From contig NZ_CAAAJC010000011.1 of the NCBI RefSeq assembly GCF_900640175.1, forward strand, positions 40,232 through 104,231: a stretch of 64,000 nucleotides of DNA, in the 5' to 3' direction. Below the pieces are notes generated by a model, which worked only from the letters and a program-made list of their open reading frames with translations, had not been told where the DNA came from and did no database searches. Below are positions 18,236-28,375 of the stretch, piece by piece; within the stretch, counting starts at the first letter, position 1, and every line of letters starts with the position of its first letter. This stretch comes from Legionella sp. W10-070 (GTDB taxonomy: Bacteria; Pseudomonadota; Gammaproteobacteria; Legionellales; Legionellaceae). A program made the position numbers and the translations under genes.

Positions 18236-19450
18236 ATGGAGAACTGTGAGCGATTATTGTTAAACGCCACGACTATCAATGCCCAAGGCAGGCAGCTGGA
18301 AAGGCAGGCTATTGCTATTGCACATGGCCAGATTGTCTGGTGTGGTCCTATGGATGATTTGCCTCACGATTATGAGCAGCGGGTTATTGCCATCCATGAT
18401 TGTACTGATCAATTGATAACTCCCGGGCTTATTGATTGCCATACTCATTTGGTTTACGCCGGTAACCGGGCGGATGAGTTTCAACAACGGTTGGAAGGGA
18501 AAACTTATACTGAAATTGCCCGCTCAGGTGGCGGTATCTTATCGACAGTGCAAAAGACCCGGGAAGCTTCTGAAGAGGAATTACTGGAGCAATCTTTGCC
18601 GAGAATCCTGGCTATGCGCACGGAGGGGGTAACAACGGTTGAAATTAAATCGGGGTATGGGCTGGATTTTAAAAATGAAATGAAATTATTAAAGGTGGCA
18701 AGACAGTTGGGTGTGCTTACCGGCATGCGGGTTAAAACTACCTTTTTAGGAGCCCATGCGATACCGCCAGAATATCAAAATAAGGCACAGGCTTATGTGG
18801 ATTTTTTATGTGAAGAAATGATGCCTGCTATCGCTGAAGCAGGCCTTGCAGACGCGGTAGACGTTTTTTGTGAATCAATCGGATTTAACTTGTTGCAGAC
18901 GGAGCAGATTTTTATTAAAGCCAAGGCATTATCTTTAGCTATTAAATGCCATGCGGAGCAATTGTCTAATCTTGGTGCAACAAAGCTGGCTGCAGACATG
19001 GGTGCTTTATCCTGCGATCATCTTGAGTTTTTAAATGCTGAAGGGGCAAAGGCGATGTCGCGTGCCGGTACGGTTGCTGTCTTACTTCCGGGTGCTTGCT
19101 ATTTTTTGCGTGAAAAAGTAAAGCCGCCGGTGGGGCTTCTCCGCAAAGAGGGTGTGGGTATGGCAATCGCGACAGATTCCAATCCTGGTTCATCGCCAAC
19201 GACATCATTAATGCTGATGTTAAACATGGCTTGTCAGCTTTTTGGGCTTACTGTTGCTGAAGCGTTAGCCGGGGTAACTCATCAGGCAGCCAAGGCTCTG
19301 GGTATTTCCCATCAGACAGGAGCAATAGCAGCAGGTTTGTCTGCTGATTTAATACGCTGGTCTTTAAAAGATAGCGCAGAGCTTTGTTACCATTTCGGCT
19401 ACCCGCTAGAGCATACTACGATGATTGCGGGTAACTGGTTAAGTAGTTGA
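18236..19450 (+). CDS. hutI: Imidazolonepropionase
   Basis: Metal-dependent amidohydrolase that opens imidazolone-propionate to formimidoyl-glutamate, the substrate of HutG encoded next door. About 404 residues, the family's usual length. Metal and substrate motifs: [22 protein letters not shown] (about 66-88, the HxH pair), [17 protein letters not shown] and [11 protein letters not shown]. The frame is open to an ATG at 18224, inside the SDR gene, but GGGAG sits five bases before the ATG at 18236, which is preferred and leaves a 2-base gap. With HutG it covers the last two steps of histidine use. Confidence 0.94.
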   Translation: MENCERLLLNATTINAQGRQLERQAIAIAHGQIVWCGPMDDLPHDYEQRVIAIHDCTDQLITPGLIDCHTHLVYAGNRADEFQQRLEGKTYTEIARSGGGILSTVQKTREASEEELLEQSLPRILAMRTEGVTTVEIKSGYGLDFKNEMKLLKVARQLGVLTGMRVKTTFLGAHAIPPEYQNKAQAYVDFLCEEMMPAIAEAGLADAVDVFCESIGFNLLQTEQIFIKAKALSLAIKCHAEQLSNLGATKLAADMGALSCDHLEFLNAEGAKAMSRAGTVAVLLPGACYFLREKVKPPVGLLRKEGVGMAIATDSNPGSSPTTSLMLMLNMACQLFGLTVAEALAGVTHQAAKALGISHQTGAIAAGLSADLIRWSLKDSAELCYHFGYPLEHTTMIAGNWLSS

Positions 19451-19466
19451 GCGTTTAGGAGTGATA

Positions 19467-20144
19467 ATGCATAAATTGGTTTGGGGTGTTGTTTTATCTT
19501 TTTGTTTTCTCATAAATAGCGCATGGGCAGGCTCTCTTGAGACTGTGGTTATAAGGAAAGAAACCGCTAACTTTGATTTGCAGCTTAAATATCCTCAAGG
19601 ATTTGCTGATAAAACGATCGATATTGCGGTAAAGAAATTGATTGATAACCTGCAAAAAGCGGATACGAATACAGACTCAAGCGATTCGTTGGCAGATGAG
19701 GGAAAGAGCAGCTTGTATGTGGATTATAAAATCAAGTTCCAAAACAGGAATGCAACCAGTTTGCTATTTATGATTTCAACGTATACCAGCGGTGCTGCCC
19801 ATCCCAATAATACAGTTCAATCCTTAAATTTTATTCAAGGCAAGGAAATGACGTTGGCTCAACTATTCAAGCCAGATAGCGGTTATCTGACTAAAATAGC
19901 TGCGCTTGGCCGTGCTGCTGTCTTAAAGAAAAAAATCTCCGATAATGACTGGGTTATAAGCGGAACAAAACCCACGCAGGAGAATTATCAGAATTGGTAT
20001 TTCACTGCTGATGGTTTGGCGATTGTTTTCGATACTTATCAAGTGGCGGCCTATGTTTATGGGCCTCAAACTGTAAAAATTTCGCGCTCGGAACTTGGAA
20101 ACTGGTTGCGTCCGGAGGTGGCTAAAGTTGTATGGGGTAATTAA
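19467..20144 (+). CDS. Secreted DUF3298-type protein
   Basis: Signal peptide (HKLVWGVVLSFCFLINSAWAG) followed by about 200 residues that match the RsiV/PdaC-like DUF3298 group: TSLLFMISTYTSGAAHPNN, the KEMTLAQLFKP segment, and QVAAYVYGPQTVKISRSEL at the C-terminus. Such domains are extracytoplasmic and often found near the cell wall; some bind lysozyme or sit next to deacetylase domains. The frame opens at a GTG at 19461, but AGGAGTG is placed better for the ATG at 19467. It follows hutI by 16 bases and its stop overlaps the start of the OPT gene by one base, so hutI to DUF4286 may be one transcript. Function unknown. Confidence 0.75.
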   Translation: MHKLVWGVVLSFCFLINSAWAGSLETVVIRKETANFDLQLKYPQGFADKTIDIAVKKLIDNLQKADTNTDSSDSLADEGKSSLYVDYKIKFQNRNATSLLFMISTYTSGAAHPNNTVQSLNFIQGKEMTLAQLFKPDSGYLTKIAALGRAAVLKKKISDNDWVISGTKPTQENYQNWYFTADGLAIVFDTYQVAAYVYGPQTVKISRSELGNWLRPEVAKVVWGN

Positions 20145-22165
20145 TGAGTAAGTTGGTTCCGTTTATTACAGCGGATAAAAAAATTGCAGAATTAACATTC
20201 CGCAGCGTGGTGCTTGCCATCATCCTGACGGTGATGCTGGCACTCTCTAACGCTTACCTGGCATTAAAGTTGGGGATCCTGACTTCCGCCTCCATTCCTG
20301 CTGCCATTATTTCTATGGGTATTTTGCGGTTGTTTAAGGATGCCACCATTCTTGAGAATAATGCGGTGCAAACTGCCGCATCAGCTGGCGAGGCAGTGGC
20401 AGGAGGCATTGTTTATACTATTCCGGCGCTAATTGTCATTCATTACTGGAACGGTTTTGATTACATCACCAATTTTTTTATCGCAGCAACTGGGGGTATT
20501 CTGGGTGTTTTGTTTTCTATTCCATTAAGGCGGGTTTTAGTCAATGAGCCTGTATTAAAATTTCCTGAAGGACGTGCAATCGCGGAGGTATTAAAATCGT
20601 CCAGCGGGAAGACAGGTGTTCGTGACATTTTTTTAGGCGGACTTGTCGGCGGGGTGCTTGAGCTGCTACAAACCGGATTTAAGATTATTGCTAACAGTTG
20701 GAGTTACTGGTTTGTTGCCAAGCGCTCGTTATTTGGTTTTGGGGCTGGTTTTTCAGCAACTATGATTGGTGCCGGTTACCTGGTGGGGCATGCCATGGCA
20801 TTTAGTATTTTCCTGGGCGCCGTCATTTCATGGCTCATTGCCATGCCTGTTCTCAGTCAATTTTATACTCAATTTACGGGGCAGTATTCCGCTGATCAAG
20901 CGGCCATTTTTCTTTGGAATACCGAGATGCGGTATTTAGGTATCGGGGCTATGCTCTTTGCCGGAACCTGGACATTTTTAAAGTTAATAAAACCGCTGAT
21001 AAGAAGCATACGTGTTTCATTCCGGGCATTTATCACCAAAAACCATCCTGAAACCGCCCTGCTTCGCACTGATAAAGATATACCAATGCCCTTTATCCTC
21101 ATTGGCATTTTTATTGTCGCAGCAATATTATTTCTTTTTTTTCAGTTTGTATTTCCTTTGGATGAGGTCGGTCTGGGGGGGGATTTCAGTCCAACGTTTG
21201 TATTTGGCGCTGTCCTTTATGTGTTGATTGTCGGCTTTTTATTCTCGGTGATAACCGGGTATTTTTCCGGGATGGTTGGGGTTACTGCAAGTCCGGGAAG
21301 CTCCATTGTTATTGCTGGCATGCTGTTCGCTGCCTGGCTCCTGCTCATCGTTATCAATCAAATTCTGCCCTTGCCATTTTCTCAGGCTCAAATCAGAGCG
21401 GCAGAAGCGATTACGATTATTATCGGCTCGGTAGTCACTGGGATAGCGGCGATTGCCAATGATAATACCCAGGATTTAAAAGTTGGTCAGTTGGTCGGTG
21501 CAACGCCATGGAAGCAACAGATTATGCTTTTATTAGGGGTAGTGGTTTCTGCTTTGGTAATCCCTCCGGTGATGCAAATTTTGTTTGAGGTCTACGGTAT
21601 TGCGGGCGTCATGCCTCATGCGGGAATGGATGCCAGCCAGTCTTTACCGGCACCTACCGCAGCGCTTATGGCAGCCATTACTGAAGCTGTGTTTCGTAAC
21701 ACCTTACCATGGGTCATGATGCTGATAGGGGCAGGAATTATATTCTTGATTATTGCAGTTAATTTTTTATTGAAACTGGAACGTTATATCAAAATTTCAA
21801 TATTGGGTGTTGCGATAGGGATGTACTTGCCGCTTGCTTCGTCAGTTCCTCTCTTTTTAGGGGGAATGATTTCTATGGCTGTACAATGGCAGCTGGCAAA
21901 GAGAAAGATAAAGATGCAGGAAAGGCGTCAACGTCGCCAAAAAGGTGTTTTGGTCGCCTGTGGACTGGTGGCTGGTTCTGCGCTGATTGATGTAATATTG
22001 GCAATTCCGTTCTCTATTTTGCATTCGCCGGATGCACTGACATTAGTCGGTTCAGGATGGCGCCACTATGGGATTATCTTAGGGATTTTGTCCACCCTGA
22101 TTCTTGCTGGCTGGATAGTATGGCGCGTGGTATATGGCAGCTCTGAAGAGGCCACTGCATGTTAA
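20144..22165 (+). CDS. OPT family oligopeptide transporter
   Basis: Large inner-membrane transporter (673 residues, about 15 hydrophobic segments) of the OPT family, which imports oligopeptides or metal chelates. Family segments: the N-terminal FRSVVLAIILTVMLALSNAY with LGILTSASIPAAIISMG, the VQTAASAGEAVAGGIVYTIPA motif (about 66-86), KFPEGRAIAEVL, SPGSSIVIAGML, and the ANDNTQDLKVGQLVGATPWKQQ segment (about 441-462). Start codon overlaps the upstream stop (TAATG); its own stop overlaps the next start. Peptide import fits an organism that lives on amino acids. Confidence 0.93.
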   Translation: MSKLVPFITADKKIAELTFRSVVLAIILTVMLALSNAYLALKLGILTSASIPAAIISMGILRLFKDATILENNAVQTAASAGEAVAGGIVYTIPALIVIHYWNGFDYITNFFIAATGGILGVLFSIPLRRVLVNEPVLKFPEGRAIAEVLKSSSGKTGVRDIFLGGLVGGVLELLQTGFKIIANSWSYWFVAKRSLFGFGAGFSATMIGAGYLVGHAMAFSIFLGAVISWLIAMPVLSQFYTQFTGQYSADQAAIFLWNTEMRYLGIGAMLFAGTWTFLKLIKPLIRSIRVSFRAFITKNHPETALLRTDKDIPMPFILIGIFIVAAILFLFFQFVFPLDEVGLGGDFSPTFVFGAVLYVLIVGFLFSVITGYFSGMVGVTASPGSSIVIAGMLFAAWLLLIVINQILPLPFSQAQIRAAEAITIIIGSVVTGIAAIANDNTQDLKVGQLVGATPWKQQIMLLLGVVVSALVIPPVMQILFEVYGIAGVMPHAGMDASQSLPAPTAALMAAITEAVFRNTLPWVMMLIGAGIIFLIIAVNFLLKLERYIKISILGVAIGMYLPLASSVPLFLGGMISMAVQWQLAKRKIKMQERRQRRQKGVLVACGLVAGSALIDVILAIPFSILHSPDALTLVGSGWRHYGIILGILSTLILAGWIVWRVVYGSSEEATAC

Positions 22166-22473
22166 TCTATGAGGTTAATTTGGAAATTAATTCGGCTATT
22201 TTTGATGACTATCTCGCCTGGCTAGGACCGCATATCCAAGAGATACTCAAGTATGAGGGTTTTGTAAAGGCTGATTTATTATTTAATCATGATATAGAGG
22301 AAGGAATCAGGAAAATCACAGTCGCATACTATTTGCAGGATGAGGATTCCTATCACCATTACCTTGATCATCACGCTGTAAAAATGCGTGCAGATGCCGG
22401 CAAATGGTTTAACGGCCAATTTAAGGCCACTAGAAGACTGCTGGAAGTAGTAGAGACCTACCTACCTAATTAA
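22159..22473 (+). CDS. DUF4286 family protein
   Basis: Small cytosolic protein of 104 residues that fits the DUF4286 (ferredoxin-like, dimeric alpha/beta barrel) group: MLIYEVNLEIN at the start, WLGPHIQEILKYEGF, and a Tyr/His-rich middle (YHHYLDHHAVKMRADAGKWF). It overlaps the OPT gene by 7 bases and is probably the last gene of that transcript; its end overlaps the convergent P-type ATPase by 8 bases. Biochemical role unknown. Confidence 0.8.
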   Translation: MLIYEVNLEINSAIFDDYLAWLGPHIQEILKYEGFVKADLLFNHDIEEGIRKITVAYYLQDEDSYHHYLDHHAVKMRADAGKWFNGQFKATRRLLEVVETYLPN

Positions 22474-25336
22474 GTATTGCTGACGGAATTTCACTTTCAT
22501 TGCTGAGAGGGAGGGGATTCGTTTTTCTATGAAGCCTGCTAATACTAAAAGTATGATTGCCTTTTTCGCTGGTAATTGTCGGCTGGTCAGATTGCTGGCC
22601 GTGGAACGGCGTCTGCTCGATTTCCACATTGTCCTGATGAGTGGTTAGATTTTCACTGAGGGCATAAGAGGTTGCCAGCAGAGCAAAGGCACTGAACAAG
22701 CCAGCAGCACCCAAGGTGCAGCCACTGGCAAATGCTGTTAGCGCACCAGCTGTAAACACAAGAGGCAAGGTTAAGCCTCCTGTTGTGATAGTTGCAATCA
22801 AGATCGCGCAAATCAACAAAGCACTTGCCCCCAGCAATAGGCCAGTGGACAAGTTGGAAGATAACGCTTTTTTAGGCCATGAAGCAGCCTTATCCAGAGC
22901 ATCATCAACAGAAAGCTGATTACGATAAGCGTTGAATAAAATAAAGAGGGTAGCAGATAACATGATAGCCATAGGGATAATAGGTGAAACGGCAATCCCG
23001 GCTATTGAAAAACCAAGGATAAACGCTAAAAAAGCAAGGCTGCTATAAGCTAAAATCCATTGATTTTGAAAGATATTTTGTCGAAGAAAGCGATTTAATT
23101 TATTATGATGAAACAGATAATCCAATGAGCCATTCAAACAAATATCTGTAAAAAAAGCCGATTTATCATTGGCATTCATTGCACAGCTAACCCCCCCTTT
23201 GTCAGTGACAATACGGCAGCAAGGTGCATCGTTTAAACCATCGCCTACAAACCAGATGCCACCGGCAACCCTATCTGAACCAGTCATTAGCTGGCTTAAA
23301 AAATTCTCCTTATCCATTGGCGTTTGCCCTGCATGAATATCTTCTTCTGCAAAGATAGATCCATGTTGATTGTTAAAACCCTGGGCAGATATTTTGTTAT
23401 CGCCAGTCAACATAATGAGTTTTTTCCCTTCTTTCTTCAAGCGGGATAGTGCTTCCAGGATCCCTTTTCTTGGTTCATGTTTAATATAGATAGCTCCTTG
23501 ATATATATTGTCTTCTGCAACATAAACAGGTGAAAATCCCTGCGCTATTTTTGATTTGTCGGGGGCAGGCATTTTTATATCTGCATTCTGTAGATAGTCT
23601 GCATTTCCAATATGAATCAGTTTTCCCTGCACCATTGCGGACAGTCCGCGGTGTTGCGGGTCAATTTTGCAATGGTTTATCTCATTGAGCATGATGTTCG
23701 GACTCAAATTTCGTTCATAGCAATTCATAATAGCTTTCGCTAAAGGATGCTCTGCACCATGCGCTTTTTCCAGTAAGTAAATCCTTTGCCATAAAGGAGA
23801 GGCAAAAGAAATGTCAGATGATTCGACAATCGATTGGCCTGTGGTAAGTGTGCCTGTCTTGTCAAATACAATGGTGTGCATCTCATCAGTTCGTCTGATT
23901 AGGCTTTCATCACGCAACTGAATACCCTTGTTATTACGATGGTGGATGCTGATTAAATTGGGTAATTGATGTGCTATAGCAATGGTACAAGGGCAAATTG
24001 AAAACAAGATGCCAATGACATTTTGTATTAATAAAGGCAGGGTAATTATCCCCAACACTGCCGGGGCAACAACAGCTGCAGCAAGGCCAATGATAATCAG
24101 GGCAGTATAAAGATAAATAAATTTTGATTTTGCTTCCGCAACTGCGGTTCCCCTCGCGCGGTTAGAGCGGAACAATAAACTGTTAACTGTGCTGTTATAG
24201 CAGTTTTTGGTGGCATAAACGATGATAGTCTCACCCAGGTTAATAGCTCCTGCAGGAATATTCTGCCCAAGTCGTTTATTTTGCTGTGATTCTCCAGTTA
24301 ATAAAGAGGCATCGATCACTGTATTTCCCTTGATAAGGATACAATCAACCGGAAAGCACTCTCCTCGCTTAATCTGGATTAATGTCCCTTCCTTCAGCCC
24401 ATTTTTCGGTTGCTCTGTTAGTTCTGTATCGCTTAATAAATTCTCAATAAATTGGAAATCTTCAGAAATACTATTATCAGAGGCATTTAACTCAGAGGAC
24501 AGCATCTCATCGCCAGGCTGAGTAAAGGGTGACATTTTTTGTGACAAGAGCGCGAGTTGTTCTACAGATAACGGGTAACAAAGGTATTTTTCAGACATTT
24601 GTGGAAAAAGGTTTTTTATCCCATGTAACTGCAGCCTTCTTGCTTTGCTCAAAATCAGACGCTTAACCTCATCCATGCCGTTGATAAAAGTTATCAGCAT
24701 GACAGGCATAATAAAACTCATAAAGATCATGGAAAAGCCACCTGTCAAAGGCATGGCGATAACGTGAAAGATCGTATGGGCTAGAGATAAAAGCCAGCCA
24801 AGCGTAATAGTCGTACTCATATTGGCCAGATTTTTATTGCCTAAATTACGGAAAAAATTGACCAGATGCTCACGGGCTGTGAAGGCAGTGCTTAAAAAAG
24901 AGATTAGCGTTAAGCCGATGGTTAAAAAAAGCGAAGGTGGGAATACAAAAGACAAGATAAAGATGGCGGTTATTGCCATCAGGTTAATTAAAATATTTAT
25001 CCAGTTGCTTTTATTTGATGGGAAATTTTTATCTTCCTGTTCATTGACGATTTCAAAGCCAATGTTTTCTTTAAACCTGGCTGAAATAATCGTATGCCAA
25101 TCTTTTGGTGGCACAAAATTGTCTTCCTCGCCTTCGATGGTGAGAAAGAGGCGATGAATGCCTAAGCCATTTGGTTCAGCATCCATGATTAAGCGAGCGT
25201 CTTTTGGCAGCAAACTTTCTTTAATACAGTCATTGACGCAATTATCAAGTAGGCTTTGGATAGAAGTACCACAACCCTGAAAACACATGATACCGCTAAT
25301 GAGAAAAGAATCTTGATGGATGATTTTTTTTGTCAT
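22466..25336 (-). CDS. Heavy-metal P-type ATPase (P1B, CPC motif) with extra C-terminal hydrophobic segments
   Basis: Inner-membrane metal exporter. All catalytic elements are present: TGES, the ion-binding CPC in FSICPCTIAIA, DKTGTLTTG with the phosphorylated Asp, the HP dipeptide in GAEHPLAKAI, MLTGDN and GDGLNDAP. CPC points to Cu+ or Ag+. The N-terminus (about residues 10-70) looks like a heavy-metal-associated domain whose motif is MCFQGCG (CxxxC rather than CxxC). After the usual final membrane pair the protein continues for about 140 residues with two or three further hydrophobic stretches rich in Leu, Ala and Gly and then a polar tail. A GTG at 25345 is also in frame; the ATG at 25336 follows GGTGAT and is preferred. 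No chaperone or regulator gene lies beside it. Confidence 0.85.
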   Translation of the reverse strand: MTKKIIHQDSFLISGIMCFQGCGTSIQSLLDNCVNDCIKESLLPKDARLIMDAEPNGLGIHRLFLTIEGEEDNFVPPKDWHTIISARFKENIGFEIVNEQEDKNFPSNKSNWINILINLMAITAIFILSFVFPPSLFLTIGLTLISFLSTAFTAREHLVNFFRNLGNKNLANMSTTITLGWLLSLAHTIFHVIAMPLTGGFSMIFMSFIMPVMLITFINGMDEVKRLILSKARRLQLHGIKNLFPQMSEKYLCYPLSVEQLALLSQKMSPFTQPGDEMLSSELNASDNSISEDFQFIENLLSDTELTEQPKNGLKEGTLIQIKRGECFPVDCILIKGNTVIDASLLTGESQQNKRLGQNIPAGAINLGETIIVYATKNCYNSTVNSLLFRSNRARGTAVAEAKSKFIYLYTALIIIGLAAAVVAPAVLGIITLPLLIQNVIGILFSICPCTIAIAHQLPNLISIHHRNNKGIQLRDESLIRRTDEMHTIVFDKTGTLTTGQSIVESSDISFASPLWQRIYLLEKAHGAEHPLAKAIMNCYERNLSPNIMLNEINHCKIDPQHRGLSAMVQGKLIHIGNADYLQNADIKMPAPDKSKIAQGFSPVYVAEDNIYQGAIYIKHEPRKGILEALSRLKKEGKKLIMLTGDNKISAQGFNNQHGSIFAEEDIHAGQTPMDKENFLSQLMTGSDRVAGGIWFVGDGLNDAPCCRIVTDKGGVSCAMNANDKSAFFTDICLNGSLDYLFHHNKLNRFLRQNIFQNQWILAYSSLAFLAFILGFSIAGIAVSPIIPMAIMLSATLFILFNAYRNQLSVDDALDKAASWPKKALSSNLSTGLLLGASALLICAILIATITTGGLTLPLVFTAGALTAFASGCTLGAAGLFSAFALLATSYALSENLTTHQDNVEIEQTPFHGQQSDQPTITSEKGNHTFSISRLHRKTNPLPLSNESEIPSAILN

Positions 25337-25428
25337 TTTAATCACCAGCTACAGAAAGCAGTGGTTAATTTTAAGATCGTTGGTGTTAAATTACTACATT
25401 AAAATCGATTGTTCGATTCGTTTTTGAG

Positions 25429-25460
25429 CAGGCTCGCCTGAAAAACTGACAGGGAGCCTG
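25429..25460. repeat. Inverted repeat between the ATPase and valS
   Basis: CAGGCTCGCCTG and CAGGGAGCCTG flank a 9-base A-rich loop. On the plus strand a T-rich run (25470-25476) follows after ten bases; on the minus strand, where valS ends, no T run follows. It may end transcription coming from valS only weakly; its role is uncertain. Confidence 0.35.
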
Positions 25461-25501
25461 GGACAGGTTATTTTTTCACATCCATCTGGGTGATTGAACT
25501 A

Positions 25502-28267
25502 TCAGATCCCTTCTACGATTTTTTTATGTTGCAGTAACTTACCTTTGGCAAGTTTTGCCTGAGCCAGTTTCTCCTGTTCTTTTGCAATGATTTCTGCAGG
25601 AGCCTTATCAGTAAATTTAGGATTACCAAGTTTGCCTTCAGCCAGTGCTATATCCTTATCCAGTTTGACCAGCTCTTTAGTCAGTCGCGATAGTTCGGCT
25701 TCCTTGTCAATAAGTCCTGCCATGGGAATAAGTAACTCCAATTCACCAACAACCGCCGAAGCAGATGCCGGAGTAGCTTCATTTTCTTCCAGGCAATGGA
25801 TATGGGTTAATTTACCTAAAGCGAGTAGTGTACTTTGATATTTCTCTACCTGCTTTTGGATGACCGTTGTGGTGTTTTTTAGATACAAGGGGATTAATTT
25901 CGCAGGAGAGATAGTCATTTCACTACGAATGGTTCGCACTGCCTGAATTACTGTTTGTAACCAGCTTATTTCCTCTTCAACTTCAGCGTTAATGAACCCT
26001 TCGACAACTTGAGGGTAAGCACTCAACATTATCGTTTCCCCATTGATACTGGTCAATTTACTCGTCCGTTGCCAAATTTCTTCAGTAATAAATGGCATAA
26101 TGGGATGCAGAAGTTTCAGGATCTGATCCAATACATGAATCAAGGTACGCCGGGTTCCTCTTTTCATTGAACCTAACGCCTGGTTGTCATAGAGAATAGA
26201 TTTTGACAATTCAAGGTACCAGTCACAGTACTCATGCCAGACAAAATCATAGAGCGTATTGGCCAGCAGATCAAAGCGATAGGTTTCAAAGTAATGATGA
26301 CATTGGCCAATAATCCGCTGCAGGCGTGAGAGTATCCATTGATCTGAGGGACTGTATTGAAAAGCACCATCGCCAAAATCAACCTGTTCTTCATCCGTGT
26401 TCAGTAAAACATAGCGTGAGGCATTCCATAATTTGTTGCAAAAATTTCGATATCCTTCAACCCGCCCCATATCGAAGCGAATATTACGGCCTGTGGAAGC
26501 CAGCGAACAGAAAGTAAAGCGTAATGCATCGGTACCATAGGCTGCAATTCCTCCTGGAAATTCTTTTCGGGTTGCCTTGGCGATCTTGTTTCGCACAGAA
26601 GGCAACATCAGGTTTGAGGTACGTTTCTCTACAAGGCTTTCAAGATCGATACCATCGATAATATCAATAGGATCAAGCACATTGCCCTTGGATTTCGACA
26701 TTTTTTGACCTTCACTATCACGGATAAGGCCGGTGATAATAACCTCTCTGAAAGGGACTTTTCCGGTAAACTTAAGACCCATCATCACCATGCGGGCAAC
26801 CCAGAAAAAAATGATGTCAAATCCTGTCACCAGAACAGAGGTAGGGTAAAATCGCTCGAATTCCTGGGTGCGTTCTGGCCAACCCAGCGTTGAAAAAGGC
26901 CACAAAGCAGAGGAAAACCAGGTATCAAGTACATCCTCATCTTGCTTTAAAAGGATTGTGTCATCCAGTTTATACTTAAAGCGAACGTCATTCTCACTGT
27001 AGCCTACATACACATGACCATGACTATCATACCAGGCAGGAATACGGTGCCCCCACCATAATTGTCGGCTGATGCACCAGTCTTCAATATTCTCCATCCA
27101 TTGAAAATAGGTTTTACTCCAATTGTCAGGAATAAACCGTATTTCTCCTTTCTTTACCGCTTCTATAGCGGGTTCTGCCAAGGGTTTGATTTTTACATAC
27201 CATTGATCAGTCAAGAGTGGTTCAATGATTACCCCGGATTTTTCACCGCGAGGTACTTTTAGTTTGTGAGGTTCAGTTTTGACCAATAATCCGGCTTCCT
27301 CCAGATCGCGAAGGATTTGCTCGCGCGCCACAAAGCGATCCATGCCCTGGTAACTAAGCGGTGCATTCTTATTGACAGTCCCTTTTTTAGTCAGGATATT
27401 AATAACAGGTAAATCATGCCGTTTGCCAACCTCATGATCGTTGAAATCATGTGCAGGGGTTATTTTAACGCAACCACTGCCAAAATCCTGCTCAACATAA
27501 TCATCAGCAATGATAGGGATAGTTCTGTCACAAAGCGGTAACTGGATAGATTGGCCAATCAGGTGTTGATAGCGGTGATCATCGGGGTGGACGGCAACGG
27601 CGGTATCCCCAAGTAAGGTTTCCGGGCGGGTTGTCGCAATAACCAATGAATCGTCTGAATTAGCCAGAGGATAGCGAATATGCCATAGAAAGCCCTCTTC
27701 TTCTTCGGAAAGCACTTCAAGATCTGAAACGGCTGTGCCTAATTTAGGATCCCAGTTTACTAGACGGGTACCACGATAAATCAAACCTTCTTCGTAAAGC
27801 TGGATGAATACTTTCTGTACGGCTGCTGATAAGCCTTCATCCATTGTGAAGCGTTCGCGCGACCAGTCAACAGAGGAGCCGATTCGACGCATTTGCTGTG
27901 TAATCTGGCTTCCCGACTGCTCTTTCCATTGCCAAATACGCTCTAAAAATTGCTCACGCGTCATTTCTTTACGGCTTAGCCCTTCGGAATCAAGCTGTCG
28001 TTCTACAACCAGTTGAGTTGAAATGCCCGCATGATCGGTGCCAGGTTGCCAAAGGGTTTTTTCTCCCTGCATGCGATGATAACGGGTCAACGCATCCATT
28101 AGCGTATGTTGGAAGCCATGCCCCATGTGCAGGCTACCTGTGACATTAGGAGGCGGCAGCATAATGCAATAGCCTTTGCCATCACCGCGTGGCTCAAAAT
28201 AATGGTGGCTTTCCCACTTTTTATAACATGCCTGCTCAATCGCCTGTGGGGAGTAAGTCTTATCCAT
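25502..28267 (-). CDS. valS: Valyl-tRNA synthetase
   Basis: Class I aminoacyl-tRNA synthetase, 921 residues. Signature motifs: [14 protein letters not shown] (HIGH type, about residues 38-51) and [12 protein letters not shown] (KMSKS, about 526-537). The editing (CP1) domain carries [18 protein letters not shown] and DHAGISTQ lies just after HIGH. The C-terminal 70 residues form the usual tRNA-binding coiled coil ([20 protein letters not shown] and [16 protein letters not shown]). Single start at 28267 is directly family-like ([12 protein letters not shown]). Stands alone with 108 bases to the RND gene upstream. Confidence 0.97.
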   Translation of the reverse strand: MDKTYSPQAIEQACYKKWESHHYFEPRGDGKGYCIMLPPPNVTGSLHMGHGFQHTLMDALTRYHRMQGEKTLWQPGTDHAGISTQLVVERQLDSEGLSRKEMTREQFLERIWQWKEQSGSQITQQMRRIGSSVDWSRERFTMDEGLSAAVQKVFIQLYEEGLIYRGTRLVNWDPKLGTAVSDLEVLSEEEEGFLWHIRYPLANSDDSLVIATTRPETLLGDTAVAVHPDDHRYQHLIGQSIQLPLCDRTIPIIADDYVEQDFGSGCVKITPAHDFNDHEVGKRHDLPVINILTKKGTVNKNAPLSYQGMDRFVAREQILRDLEEAGLLVKTEPHKLKVPRGEKSGVIIEPLLTDQWYVKIKPLAEPAIEAVKKGEIRFIPDNWSKTYFQWMENIEDWCISRQLWWGHRIPAWYDSHGHVYVGYSENDVRFKYKLDDTILLKQDEDVLDTWFSSALWPFSTLGWPERTQEFERFYPTSVLVTGFDIIFFWVARMVMMGLKFTGKVPFREVIITGLIRDSEGQKMSKSKGNVLDPIDIIDGIDLESLVEKRTSNLMLPSVRNKIAKATRKEFPGGIAAYGTDALRFTFCSLASTGRNIRFDMGRVEGYRNFCNKLWNASRYVLLNTDEEQVDFGDGAFQYSPSDQWILSRLQRIIGQCHHYFETYRFDLLANTLYDFVWHEYCDWYLELSKSILYDNQALGSMKRGTRRTLIHVLDQILKLLHPIMPFITEEIWQRTSKLTSINGETIMLSAYPQVVEGFINAEVEEEISWLQTVIQAVRTIRSEMTISPAKLIPLYLKNTTTVIQKQVEKYQSTLLALGKLTHIHCLEENEATPASASAVVGELELLIPMAGLIDKEAELSRLTKELVKLDKDIALAEGKLGNPKFTDKAPAEIIAKEQEKLAQAKLAKGKLLQHKKIVEGI

Positions 28268-28328
28268 AATTTAACCTGTTACAGATGAAAGTTGCGAATA
28301 TTAGCATATCCTGCCGAGAGGAGACAGA

Positions 28329-28374
28329 GCATAAAGATAGAAGTTGCACAGCATTGCACCTTCTATCTTTATGC
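28329..28374. repeat. Long hairpin between RND gene and valS
   Basis: Arms of 20 bases (28329-28348 and 28355-28374) complementary except at one position, with a 6-base loop. It ends one base before the RND stop region. Neither strand shows a T run afterwards, so it is not a classical intrinsic terminator, but it may stabilise the RND transcript end. Confidence 0.6.
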
Positions 28375-28375
28375 A

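Noticed and set aside
25410..25430. tRNA T-arm-like GTTCGATTC
   Set aside because: No acceptor or anticodon stem could be built around it.
28329..28374. Intrinsic terminator of the RND operon
   Set aside because: The stem is good but no T run follows on either strand, so it is kept only as a hairpin.
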